A stretch of 64,000 nucleotides of DNA from Salinicola corii (lineage in GTDB: Bacteria; Pseudomonadota; Gammaproteobacteria; Pseudomonadales; Halomonadaceae), in assembly GCF_008298015.1 (NCBI RefSeq), contig NZ_VTPX01000003.1, forward strand, positions 130,290 to 194,289, written 5' to 3'. Under the pieces are notes generated by a model. The model did no database searches. It saw nothing but the letters and a program-made list of their open reading frames with translations, and was not told the origin of the DNA. This document shows, piece after piece, positions 50,311-58,360 of the stretch. Numbering within the stretch: position 1 is the first letter of the stretch; every line of letters begins with the position of its first letter. A program made the position numbers and the translations under genes.

Positions 50311-51147
50311 GTGGTGCTTCATTTCCCGCGAAGAACGAGTGGGTATGTATCGGCCCTTTGCCTCGCAGCCATCGGCGTGAGCGCGTCCAGCACGATACTT
50401 GCCCAGGATTCGCTCAGTCAGGCCAGTATCCAGGCACAGCAGACCCAGGCCGAGCTCCAGCAGCGCATCGACGAGGCCGATGACGCCACGCGCGAGGCGC
50501 TGCAGCGCTTGCGGCAGGCCGGCCAGCAGGCCGATCGGCTGGAGAGCTACAATGCCGAACTGGCGCCAATCGTCGACAACCAGGCCAAGCGGATTGCTTC
50601 TGAAAAGCAGGCGCTCACGCAGATTTCCGTGACTCGCGAGGCGCTGCCGGGAGAGATGCGCCAGATGGTCGGACAACTGCGAGAGATGATCGAAGCGGAT
50701 ATGCCGTTCCTGCGTGACGAGCGTCTGGCGCGCGTCGACGATCTGGAGCAGATGCTTTCCCGCGATGACGCCTCCCAGGCCGACAAGCTACAGCGTATCT
50801 TTTCCGCCTGGCGCGCCGAGCTGGCCTATGGGCGCGAGATGGACCAATGGAGCGGACCGCTCGAGGGCGTACAATCCGATGCCGCCAGCCAGGGTAGCCA
50901 AATGGCGAGGGAAGTCGATTACTTGCGCGTTGGCCGCACCGGCTGGTACTACGTCACCCCGGACGATCGCGCCGGCGGTGTCTGGAGTGTCGCCGACGGC
51001 GAGTGGGAAGCGCTGAACGGCGATCAGATCGGCGAGGTTCGCCGTGGCATTCGAATCGCTCAGGACCAGAGCGCGCCGGCCCTGTTGCATCTGCCGGCAT
51101 CGCTGGTAGTCGGCGCGGGGCGGTCAGCGACGGAGGGCCGGTCATGA
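50311..51147 (+). CDS. DUF3450 family periplasmic coiled-coil protein
   Basis: 278 residues. A signal peptide ends near residue 31 (STILAQ), then a coiled coil rich in Gln, Glu and Ala (about 35-115), then a compact domain with RVGRTGWYYVTPDD. DUF3450 proteins regularly head operons with TtpC, ExbB2, ExbD2 and TonB2 in Vibrio and relatives. The GTG start is 6 bases behind AAGGAG. It overlaps the next gene by 4 bases. Confidence 0.85.
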   Translation: MVLHFPRRTSGYVSALCLAAIGVSASSTILAQDSLSQASIQAQQTQAELQQRIDEADDATREALQRLRQAGQQADRLESYNAELAPIVDNQAKRIASEKQALTQISVTREALPGEMRQMVGQLREMIEADMPFLRDERLARVDDLEQMLSRDDASQADKLQRIFSAWRAELAYGREMDQWSGPLEGVQSDAASQGSQMAREVDYLRVGRTGWYYVTPDDRAGGVWSVADGEWEALNGDQIGEVRRGIRIAQDQSAPALLHLPASLVVGAGRSATEGRS

Positions 51148-52565
51148 GCCGTCATTCATGGTGGTTGGCGCTGCCGATCGCGGCGATCACGCTGTTTTCC
51201 GGCACCGTCAGTGCACAATCCGGCGCCACGGCAAGCGACGATGCGACGAGTGACACGTCGGCCTCTATGCAGCAGGTACTCGACAGGTTCCGTGCCGACA
51301 GCCAAGCTGCCGAGCAGCGCGACAACCAGCGGCTGGAAGCGCTGCTGGACGATCGTCAGGCGCTGCAACAGGCGGTTAGCGATGCCGAGCAGCGGTTACA
51401 GCAGGCACAGGTCCGACGGGAAGAGCTGGAAGCGCGCCGGTCCGACCAGCAGCAGCAGTTGGCCGATCTTCGCCAGCAGCGTAAGCAGGATGCCGGCGAT
51501 ATCGGCGATGTCTCCGGGATCGTCAAGCAACAGGCCAGCGAGCTTCGGGACGCCCTCGCCGAGAGCTGGCTGACCGTTGGCGGCGATGCGGCGTTGCCGC
51601 CGCGTCTCGACGATCGTGGGCTCGTCGATCTGCAGACTTTCGAACGAGTACGCCGGGACCTGGCGGGGCTGATCGTGGAGAGCGGGCGCGGGGTGCGTTT
51701 CCAGGCACCTGTCGCGGGTCAGGATGGCGACGTGAGCCAGCGTGAAGTCGTGCGTCTGGGCGATACCGTCGCCTTCAGCGATGGCAATCTGCTGCAGCGC
51801 ATGGGCGACGACGGACGCCTCGCCGTGTTCGCGGCGACGCCGGGCGACGCCCGGCAGGCGTTGCGGGCGTTCCAGCAGGGCGAGGGCAACCAGATCGTGA
51901 TCGACCCCACCGACGGTGACGTGCTCGAGGCGCTATCTCAGCAGCCCACGCTGTGGCAGCGCTTCCAGCAGGGTGGCTACGTTGGCTACGTGATCGTGGC
52001 GCTGGGACTCGTCGGGCTGCTGGTGGCGCTGGTCCAGTACGCCTATCTGCTTCGGGTCAGCGCGAAAATGCGCCGCCAGACGCAGAACCCGGAGACGCTG
52101 CATGACGACAACCCGTTGGGCCGGGTGCTCGGACGCTTCGCCGCGTTGGGCCGCGATCACGCCCCGGAAGCGCTGGAAGCTCGTCTCGACGAGGCCATGC
52201 TGGCGGAGCAGCCACGCCTGGAGCGGGGCCAGCCGATCGTCAAGCTGATCGCGGCGGTGGCCCCGCTGCTGGGGCTGCTGGGCACGGTCACCGGCATGAT
52301 CGTCACCTTCCAGTCGATCACCGTGTTCGGGACCGGCGATCCGCAACTGATGGCGGGCGGCATCAGCCAGGCCCTGGTGACGACCGTGCTGGGTCTGATC
52401 ACCGCCGTTCCCCTGCTGTTCGTCAATACGGCGCTGAACAGCCGCAGCCGCCGCCTGATCGGCCTGCTGGAAGGCCGCGCCAGCGCCGTGCTCGCCGAGC
52501 ATCTCGAAGCCGAAACCGCTGCCGTTGCCCACGCCGAGGAGCGTCGCCATGGTGCTCACGCTTGA
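51144..52565 (+). CDS. TtpC-like MotA/TolQ/ExbB proton-channel protein
   Basis: 473 residues: signal peptide (1-24), long periplasmic coiled coil (about 40-140), a periplasmic domain, then three membrane helices of the MotA/TolQ/ExbB fold (about 285-305, 370-395, 410-430) with VAPLLGLLGTVTGMI, and a helical tail. Vibrio TtpC has this layout and is essential for TonB2-dependent uptake. It overlaps DUF3450 by 4 bases (ATGA) and exbB by 17. Confidence 0.88.
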   Translation: MSRHSWWLALPIAAITLFSGTVSAQSGATASDDATSDTSASMQQVLDRFRADSQAAEQRDNQRLEALLDDRQALQQAVSDAEQRLQQAQVRREELEARRSDQQQQLADLRQQRKQDAGDIGDVSGIVKQQASELRDALAESWLTVGGDAALPPRLDDRGLVDLQTFERVRRDLAGLIVESGRGVRFQAPVAGQDGDVSQREVVRLGDTVAFSDGNLLQRMGDDGRLAVFAATPGDARQALRAFQQGEGNQIVIDPTDGDVLEALSQQPTLWQRFQQGGYVGYVIVALGLVGLLVALVQYAYLLRVSAKMRRQTQNPETLHDDNPLGRVLGRFAALGRDHAPEALEARLDEAMLAEQPRLERGQPIVKLIAAVAPLLGLLGTVTGMIVTFQSITVFGTGDPQLMAGGISQALVTTVLGLITAVPLLFVNTALNSRSRRLIGLLEGRASAVLAEHLEAETAAVAHAEERRHGAHA

Positions 52566-53082
52566 GCCGATCCGCTGGCTGATCGGCGCCGGCGGTGAGG
52601 TGCTGGTGGTGATCATGCTGGTGGCGATGGCGCTGTTCGCGATGTCGCTGGAGCGGCTGTTCTATTGGCGATTCACCCATCGCCGTGCTCGGCGGGTGCT
52701 GATCGAAGCCTGGATTCGGCGTCGCGATCACTCGAGCTGGAGCGCACTGACACTACGCGAAGTGTGGACGAGCGAACTGATTGCCCGGCTGCGCCTACCG
52801 GTGCCATGGCTCAAGCTGCTCATCGCGATTTGCCCCTTGCTCGGATTGCTAGGGACGGTGACCGGGATGATCCAGGTATTCGACAGCCTGGCGCTGACCG
52901 AGAGCAGTCAGGCGCGGGCAATGGCCGATGGCGTTGCCCAGGCCACGTTGCCGACGCTGTGCGGAATGGCGGTCGCCGTGGTCGGTCTGCTGTTCGTCAC
53001 CCGTCTGGAACAGATCATTCGGCGCGAGGATCAGCGGCTGCACGACCGCATGGCCCGCGCCGTGGAGGACTCTCATGCGTAG
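52549..53082 (+). CDS. exbB: Biopolymer transport protein ExbB (ExbB2 type)
   Basis: A 177-residue short form with three helices. ICPLLGLLGTVTGMIQVFD and the third helix GMAVAVVGLLFV are the channel-forming parts. It pairs with ExbD to turn the proton gradient into TonB movement. AGGAG lies 10 bases ahead of the ATG, inside the previous gene's end. It overlaps exbD by 8 bases. Confidence 0.9.
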   Translation: MVLTLEPIRWLIGAGGEVLVVIMLVAMALFAMSLERLFYWRFTHRRARRVLIEAWIRRRDHSSWSALTLREVWTSELIARLRLPVPWLKLLIAICPLLGLLGTVTGMIQVFDSLALTESSQARAMADGVAQATLPTLCGMAVAVVGLLFVTRLEQIIRREDQRLHDRMARAVEDSHA

Positions 53083-53482
53083 GCGCCGCTTGCGGGAAGC
53101 GAATGATGATTCGACCGGCATCGACCTGACGCCGATGCTGGATGTTGTCTTCATCATGCTGATCTTCTTCATCGTCACCACCAGCTTCATCAAGGAAAGT
53201 GGCGTCGAGATTCAGCGGCCCGAGTCCAGCGAGGCGACGGCGCGGCAGGACACCCAGGTGTTGGTTGCGATCACGGGCGAGGGTGCGGTGTGGGTCGATG
53301 GCGAGGCCGTGGATGCTCATCGCGTCGGTGCGCGCGTTGCGCAACTGGTCTCCGGTGATGGTAGCGTCGTGGTGCAGGCCGACAAGAACTCGACCACCGG
53401 GCTGTTGATTCAGGTGATGGATCGCATTCATCAAGCTGGGGTCGACAACGTTGCCGTAGCCGCCAATCGGGACGCCGGCTGA
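53075..53482 (+). CDS. exbD: Biopolymer transport protein ExbD (ExbD2 type)
   Basis: 135 residues: a short basic N-terminus, one membrane helix with the proton-carrying Asp23 in IDLTPMLDVVFIML (Asp25 in E. coli), and a periplasmic domain. The start overlaps the exbB stop, and the last base is shared with tonB (TGATG). Confidence 0.92.
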   Translation: MRRRRLREANDDSTGIDLTPMLDVVFIMLIFFIVTTSFIKESGVEIQRPESSEATARQDTQVLVAITGEGAVWVDGEAVDAHRVGARVAQLVSGDGSVVVQADKNSTTGLLIQVMDRIHQAGVDNVAVAANRDAG

Positions 53483-54249
53483 TGCGCAGATTGGCCGGTC
53501 TGGTGGGCGGCGCGATGCTGGCGTTGCTATTGTTCTATCTACTGGCGCTGCTGGTGGCACCGCCGGCACCGGATCGTACCCAGATCGTCACGCCCATGGC
53601 GATTTCGATGGTCGACGCCCCGCAGCAGGACCAGACGCAGCCGACGCCGACATCACCCTCGTTACCGCCGCCCAGTGCGCCACCGCCGCCGCCCGCGGCA
53701 GCGCCGCCACCCGCAGCCGAAGCGCCCAGCCCGGTGGAGATTCCAGAGCCGCAGACGCCGCCGATGCAGACGCCGGACGTCACGCTGGACGAGACGCTGC
53801 CCGAGCTGAGCGAAGCACGGCCCGAACCGGAACCTCGCCCCGAGCCGGAACCCCGGCCGACGCAGGAAACGGTTGCTGAAACCGCGCCGCAGCCGGAAGC
53901 CACACCCGAGGCGGCGGATGGGCCGCCGCAGCCGAATCCGGCGCCGCAGCAACCGCCCCGAGGCACCCAGGCTTCGCCACGTGACGTCGGTCAGTTGCAG
54001 CCGACCAGTCGGGTCAATCCGACCTACCCGATGCGCGCGCGTCGTCGCGGCATGGAGGGCTATGTCGAGGTCAGCTTCATCATTCAACCGGATGGGCGTG
54101 TCGATACCGGCAGCTTGCGCGTGATCGATGCCGACCCGGCCAATGTCTTCGATCGAGCGGTGGAAGAGGCTGTATCGCAGTGGCGGTTCCCGCCGGCCGA
54201 CGACGTACGGCGCGCCACCCAGCGTATCCAGTTCCAGTTGGAGGGCTGA
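53482..54249 (+). CDS. tonB: TonB energy-transducing protein (TonB2 type)
   Basis: 255 residues: an N-terminal anchor helix (about 5-25), a long proline-rich linker (about 27-165, with PEPEPRPEPEPRP-type repeats), and the C-terminal domain (TSRVNPTYPMRARRRGMEG, VSFIIQPDGRV, AVSQWRFPPA). The linker spans the periplasm and the end grips TonB boxes of outer-membrane receptors. No receptor gene is in this window. Confidence 0.93.
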   Translation: MRRLAGLVGGAMLALLLFYLLALLVAPPAPDRTQIVTPMAISMVDAPQQDQTQPTPTSPSLPPPSAPPPPPAAAPPPAAEAPSPVEIPEPQTPPMQTPDVTLDETLPELSEARPEPEPRPEPEPRPTQETVAETAPQPEATPEAADGPPQPNPAPQQPPRGTQASPRDVGQLQPTSRVNPTYPMRARRRGMEGYVEVSFIIQPDGRVDTGSLRVIDADPANVFDRAVEEAVSQWRFPPADDVRRATQRIQFQLEG

Positions 54250-54251
54250 TG

Positions 54252-55460
54252 ATGAGTTCGACGACGGTTCGCCGGCTGGGCAAGCGTTGCCTGGTGCTGG
54301 TGGCAGCGGGCCTGATCGGCTTCGGCGGCGTTCCGCTGGCGCAGGCGGAGGGGCCGGGGCTGCGTCCGGACATGATTCGAACGCTGCAGTCCATGCAATC
54401 TCAGCTCGAGGCCGGCGACGATGCTGCCGTGGCCTCGCGTGCGGCGGCATCCGCCTCGCGTCTTGAAGGCGGTAACGCCGCCGACCGCTGGGCGCGGGCG
54501 CTATTCCTGCAACTGACCGCCACGGCCAATGCCAGTCGGGATAACGACGCCGTGGCGGCGGATCAATTTGCCGAGGCGCGGCGAATCGACGGCGTCCCTG
54601 ATGCTCGCCGGCTCTCCTGGCTGCAGCAGGAAGCGCGTCTCCGGCTCCGCGCCGGCCAGACGCGGCAGGGCGCGGACCTGCTGACCGACTGGATCGAGCG
54701 CAGCGGCGGTGGCGATGCCTCGCGCTGGCTGCTGGTCCAGGCGCGGGCGTCGCTCGATGACTGGAGCGCGGCCAGCCAGTCTCTCGATCGCCTGCGGGAA
54801 TCCGGAACCGAAGGCTGGAGCTCGTCGCAGCGTCAACTGGCGAGCACGGTCTATCAGCAGAGTGGGCGTTTTGACGACGCCCTGGCGCTACTGGGCAATG
54901 ACCAGGATTCGCCGGACGTCTGGCGCCGCGCCGCGGGCCTGGCCCAGCAAGCCGGCGATAGCGGCCGGGCCGCGGCGATCTGGGAGAGCGGCTGGCGCCG
55001 TGGCGTGCTGGTCACGAAAGATGATCTGCGGCAACTGGCCAAGTTGCATATCGCCGGCGGTACGCCTGCCCGTGCCGCCGAGCATCTGGCACAGTGGCTG
55101 GAGGACGGTCGGCTGGAAACCAATGCCGACAACCTGAAGCTCCTGGCGCAGGCCTGGATGGCGGCACGCAGCCACGACGAGGCACTGTCGGCCTGGCGGG
55201 CGCTGGCGGAGCGGACTGGCCGCGGGCAGGACTGGCAACAGCTGGCGGAGATCGCTTACGGCTGGGGCGAATGGCAAGCGACACTGGATGCGCTCTCCAG
55301 CCTGCGTCAGTCGGGCGGCGAGGTGTCGGGCCGGGACTGGCTGCTACAGGGAATCGCGGCCGCCCAGCTCGATCGGCGTGACGTGGCGCGGGAGGCCTTT
55401 CGTCAGGCCAGGGCCGCCGGCGTCGAGCAGGCGCAGCAGTGGCTGGATTCCCTGGGCTGA
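54252..55460 (+). CDS. Secreted TPR-repeat protein of the TonB2-type operon
   Basis: 402 residues: a signal peptide ending at AQAEG, then Ala-rich helical repeats of TPR type over the whole length. It corresponds in position to the TPR protein that ends Vibrio TonB2 operons. The ATG at 54252 is 7 bases behind GGAGG; the overlapping ATG at 54249 is closer to the site than usual. Its function is likely scaffolding in the periplasm, which is inference. Confidence 0.82.
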   Translation: MSSTTVRRLGKRCLVLVAAGLIGFGGVPLAQAEGPGLRPDMIRTLQSMQSQLEAGDDAAVASRAAASASRLEGGNAADRWARALFLQLTATANASRDNDAVAADQFAEARRIDGVPDARRLSWLQQEARLRLRAGQTRQGADLLTDWIERSGGGDASRWLLVQARASLDDWSAASQSLDRLRESGTEGWSSSQRQLASTVYQQSGRFDDALALLGNDQDSPDVWRRAAGLAQQAGDSGRAAAIWESGWRRGVLVTKDDLRQLAKLHIAGGTPARAAEHLAQWLEDGRLETNADNLKLLAQAWMAARSHDEALSAWRALAERTGRGQDWQQLAEIAYGWGEWQATLDALSSLRQSGGEVSGRDWLLQGIAAAQLDRRDVAREAFRQARAAGVEQAQQWLDSLG

Positions 55461-55462
55461 AC

Positions 55463-55505
55463 GACGGCGTCCCGGCGGCGACGCCCCGGGATCCGAGGCG
55501 CCGTC
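55463..55505. terminator. GC-rich imperfect hairpin between convergent genes
   Basis: GACGGCG pairs with CGCCGTC and, inside, TCCCGG with CCGGGA, with a 7-base bulge on one side. It sits right behind the TPR gene and before the end of xthA. There is no T tract, so its strength as a terminator is uncertain. Confidence 0.35.
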
Positions 55506-55538
55506 TCTGCTGCCGGCTCAATTCGGATCGACATCGAC

Positions 55539-56357
55539 TCAGTCGAGGTCGAACTCGCTCCACACCGGGGCGTGATCGGAAGGCCTTTCCATGCCGCGCA
55601 GGTCGTAGTCGATCCCGGACCGCCGAGTGGCACTCGCCAACGGCTCGGTCACCAGGATGTAGTCGATCCGCAGTCCGCGCTTGGGCTCACGGTCGAAGCC
55701 CTTGGAACGGTAGTCGAACCAACTGAAAAAATCGGTGCTGTCGGGATGGCAGTGCCGGTAGCTGTCCTCCAGTCCCCACGCCTTCAAGCGTGCAAGCCAT
55801 TCGCGCTCCTCCGGCTGGAAGCTGGTCTTGCCCTCGCGTAGCCAGCGCTTGCGGTTCTCTTCGCCGATGCCGATGTCGATATCCGCCGGCGAGATATTGA
55901 AATCCCCCATGATCGCGACGCGTTCCGAAGGCGCGTGCCGCGTTTCGAGAAGCGTGTTGAGACCGGCGTAGAACGCCCGCTTGTTGGGGTACTTGGTAGG
56001 GTGAGCGATATTCTCGCCCTGGGGAAAGTAACCGTTCCACACTGTCAGCGGTTTACCATCATCCATGTCGAGCGTCACCCCGATCAGGCGGCGCTGCGCC
56101 TCCTCACCATCGTCCGGCAACCCGTAGTGAACGGACTCCGGCGCGGACCTGGTCAGCATGGCGACCCCGTAGTGGCCTTTCTGGCCATGAAAATGGACGT
56201 GATAGCCCATGGCCTCCACGGCTTCCCTGGGAAACTCGCTGTCCTGAACCTTGGTCTCCTGCAGGCCGATGACATCCGGCGCGTGTGTCGCGATCAGCGC
56301 CTCGAGCTGGTGCAGCCGCGCACGGATGCCGTTGATGTTGAAAGAAACCAGGCGCAT
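55539..56357 (-). CDS. xthA: Exonuclease III
   Basis: 272 residues of the AP-endonuclease family. [14 protein letters not shown] start, [12 protein letters not shown] (metal-binding Glu), [21 protein letters not shown], a [21 protein letters not shown] region (in parts) and the final SDHAP catalytic histidine are all present. It repairs abasic sites and trims 3' blocked ends. It starts within the stop codon of the small gene upstream. Confidence 0.96.
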   Translation of the reverse strand: MRLVSFNINGIRARLHQLEALIATHAPDVIGLQETKVQDSEFPREAVEAMGYHVHFHGQKGHYGVAMLTRSAPESVHYGLPDDGEEAQRRLIGVTLDMDDGKPLTVWNGYFPQGENIAHPTKYPNKRAFYAGLNTLLETRHAPSERVAIMGDFNISPADIDIGIGEENRKRWLREGKTSFQPEEREWLARLKAWGLEDSYRHCHPDSTDFFSWFDYRSKGFDREPKRGLRIDYILVTEPLASATRRSGIDYDLRGMERPSDHAPVWSEFDLD

Positions 56358-56593
56358 CAGTCGGAATCCTTGTCGTCGTTGGAGGGCTTGTGCAGGGGGA
56401 GTGGCGGGGCGCTCTGACGTTGGCGCTTGCGCTCGGCCTGCAACTTGCGCTGCTGGGTCTTCTTGTCGACATAGCGACGCGACGGCGCGACTTCATCGGG
56501 GTTGTCATGGCGCCAGCGGCGGTAATCCTTGCGCTTGCCGGTGCGGATCGTCACCTTGTCGGCCAGCGACCTGGTCTTTTTTCTGCGAGTCAT
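56357..56593 (-). CDS. Small basic protein coupled to xthA, function unknown
   Basis: 78 residues, strongly positive in the first 60 (many Lys and Arg), ending in an acidic SNDDKDSD tail. It begins [19 protein letters not shown]. No signal or membrane segment. Its stop overlaps the xthA start by one base (TGATG), so both are likely translated from one mRNA. The charge suggests nucleic acid or ribosome contact, which is inference. I do not recognise a named family. Confidence 0.7.
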   Translation of the reverse strand: MTRRKKTRSLADKVTIRTGKRKDYRRWRHDNPDEVAPSRRYVDKKTQQRKLQAERKRQRQSAPPLPLHKPSNDDKDSD

Positions 56594-56947
56594 GCGCGTG
56601 ACCTATGAGTTTCTTGCCTGGTACTTGAGAGCGGGATATTGCCGCGTAGTCTAACAGCCAGCGAAGCGCCTGCCATCGATTACCCGGGCGGGATCGGTCA
56701 ACTCGGAGCTCCAAGGTTGGACGATATCGATCAACTGGGCTCGCGACGTTGGCGGGCGAGGCTGGTACAATACCGTCGGCTCGCGCCGGGTGATCTCTGC
56801 GCGAGATCGTCACTCGTCGCGTCGAGGATCCGTCTTGCAGGGCGTGGATGCCCGCCGCGCCGATCATGGTGCTTCCGGCCACCGGTATGGATAGCGCCAG
56901 CCTTCGCGAGTCAAACCGTCAATCGATTTCGGACATTCGTCATAACT
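56594..56947. other. Intergenic region before rhlB
   Basis: 354 bases between the divergent small basic gene and rhlB. It contains an extended -10 promoter (56763-56771) and a leader of about 170 bases. A frame through it joins rhlB but shows no family similarity before 56948. Confidence 0.6.
56763..56771 (+). promoter_or_regulatory. Extended -10 promoter of rhlB
   Basis: TGGTACAAT combines the TGn extension with TACAAT (5/6). The -35 region (GCGACG, 17 bases upstream) is weak, as is common for extended -10 promoters. Confidence 0.5.
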
Positions 56948-58237
56948 ATGAGTGAGTCTGACAACACCCAGGCCCCGGCACAGAACCGCAGACCCAAGCG
57001 GCGTCGGCGCAAGCCACGTAAATCGCAGTCGCGGAACACTTCAGGCTGGTCGCTAAAGCAGTTTCAGGTCGAGCCCGTTGCCGGACGCTGGCGATTCCAC
57101 GATTTCGACCTGCCGAATCCGCTGATGCGCGCGATCCAGGCCGAAGGCTTCGAGTACTGCACGCCAATCCAGGCCGAGGCGCTGATGCACACGCTGCTCG
57201 GTGGCGACGTCGTCGGCAAGGCGCAGACCGGCACCGGCAAGACCGCCGCATTCCTGATCTCGATGCTGGCCTACTTCCTGGAAGAGGAATCGCCGGATGG
57301 CCAGAAGCCAGGGACGCCGCGTGCCCTGATCGTCGCGCCGACCCGTGAGCTGGCGCTGCAGATCGAGAAGGACGCCAAGGCGCTGTCCCGTTTCACGTCA
57401 CTGCACGTGGCGAGCGTTGTCGGCGGCATGGACTACCAGAAGCAGCGCGACCAGCTGAGCAAGAACCTGGACATTCTGGTGGCCACCCCGGGGCGCCTGC
57501 TCGACTTCCAGCAGAAGCGGGACATCGACCTGTCCCAGGTCGAGGTTCTGGTCCTGGACGAGGCCGACCGCATGCTGTCGATGGGCTTCATTCCGGACGT
57601 CAAGCGCATCATCCGCTACACGCCCAAGCGCGAGGAGCGCCAGACCTTCCTGTTCTCGGCGACCTTCACGCCGGATATTCTCAGTCTCTCGGAGCAGTGG
57701 ACGCAGAGTCCCGCTCACGTCGAGATCGAGGTGACCCACGACAACGCCGCCAACATCGACCAGCGCGTCTATCTGGTCAGCGACAGCGAAAAGCGCAAGC
57801 TGCTGTTCAACCTGGTCAATCAGGAAGCGATGGAGCGGGTGATCGTGTTCGGCAACCGTCGCGATCTGGTGCGCGAGCTGGATCAGTTGCTGCGCGACCA
57901 GGGCATCAACGCCGCCATGCTCTCCGGCGACGTGCCCCAGAACCAGCGCATCAAGACACTCGAGCGCTTTCGCGAGGGTGACGTCACCGTACTGGTGGCC
58001 ACCGATGTCGCCGGACGCGGGATTCACATCGAGGACGTCAGCCACGTAATCAACTTCACGCTGCCGGAAGATCCCGAGGATTACGTCCACCGTATCGGTC
58101 GGACCGGTCGTGCCGGCGCCAAGGGCGTGTCGATCAGCTTCGTCGGCGAGGAAGACGCCTTCTCGCTGCCCGAGATCGAAAACTACATCAACGGCAAGCT
58201 CCCCTGCGAGCATCCGCCCGAGTCCATGCTGTCGTGA
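56948..58237 (+). CDS. rhlB: ATP-dependent RNA helicase RhlB
   Basis: A 429-residue DEAD-box helicase. A very basic N-terminus (residues 14-28) precedes the core with [33 protein letters not shown], and [29 protein letters not shown] is the Q-motif region of the RhlB type. RhlB normally works in the RNase E degradosome; rne is 29 kb upstream. It lacks the long C-terminal extension of other DEAD helicases. Confidence 0.92.
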   Translation: MSESDNTQAPAQNRRPKRRRRKPRKSQSRNTSGWSLKQFQVEPVAGRWRFHDFDLPNPLMRAIQAEGFEYCTPIQAEALMHTLLGGDVVGKAQTGTGKTAAFLISMLAYFLEEESPDGQKPGTPRALIVAPTRELALQIEKDAKALSRFTSLHVASVVGGMDYQKQRDQLSKNLDILVATPGRLLDFQQKRDIDLSQVEVLVLDEADRMLSMGFIPDVKRIIRYTPKREERQTFLFSATFTPDILSLSEQWTQSPAHVEIEVTHDNAANIDQRVYLVSDSEKRKLLFNLVNQEAMERVIVFGNRRDLVRELDQLLRDQGINAAMLSGDVPQNQRIKTLERFREGDVTVLVATDVAGRGIHIEDVSHVINFTLPEDPEDYVHRIGRTGRAGAKGVSISFVGEEDAFSLPEIENYINGKLPCEHPPESMLS

Positions 58238-58360
58238 GCCGGCGGCGCCGGTCGGCTGGTGCTGCGGTTCAATCGATGGTGTTGGACGACCTGATCGTCT
58301 CGTGGCAGTCGCCCGCCGCCGGTGGGCGATCTCATCTCCGATAGTCCGCCCGGAAAGCGC

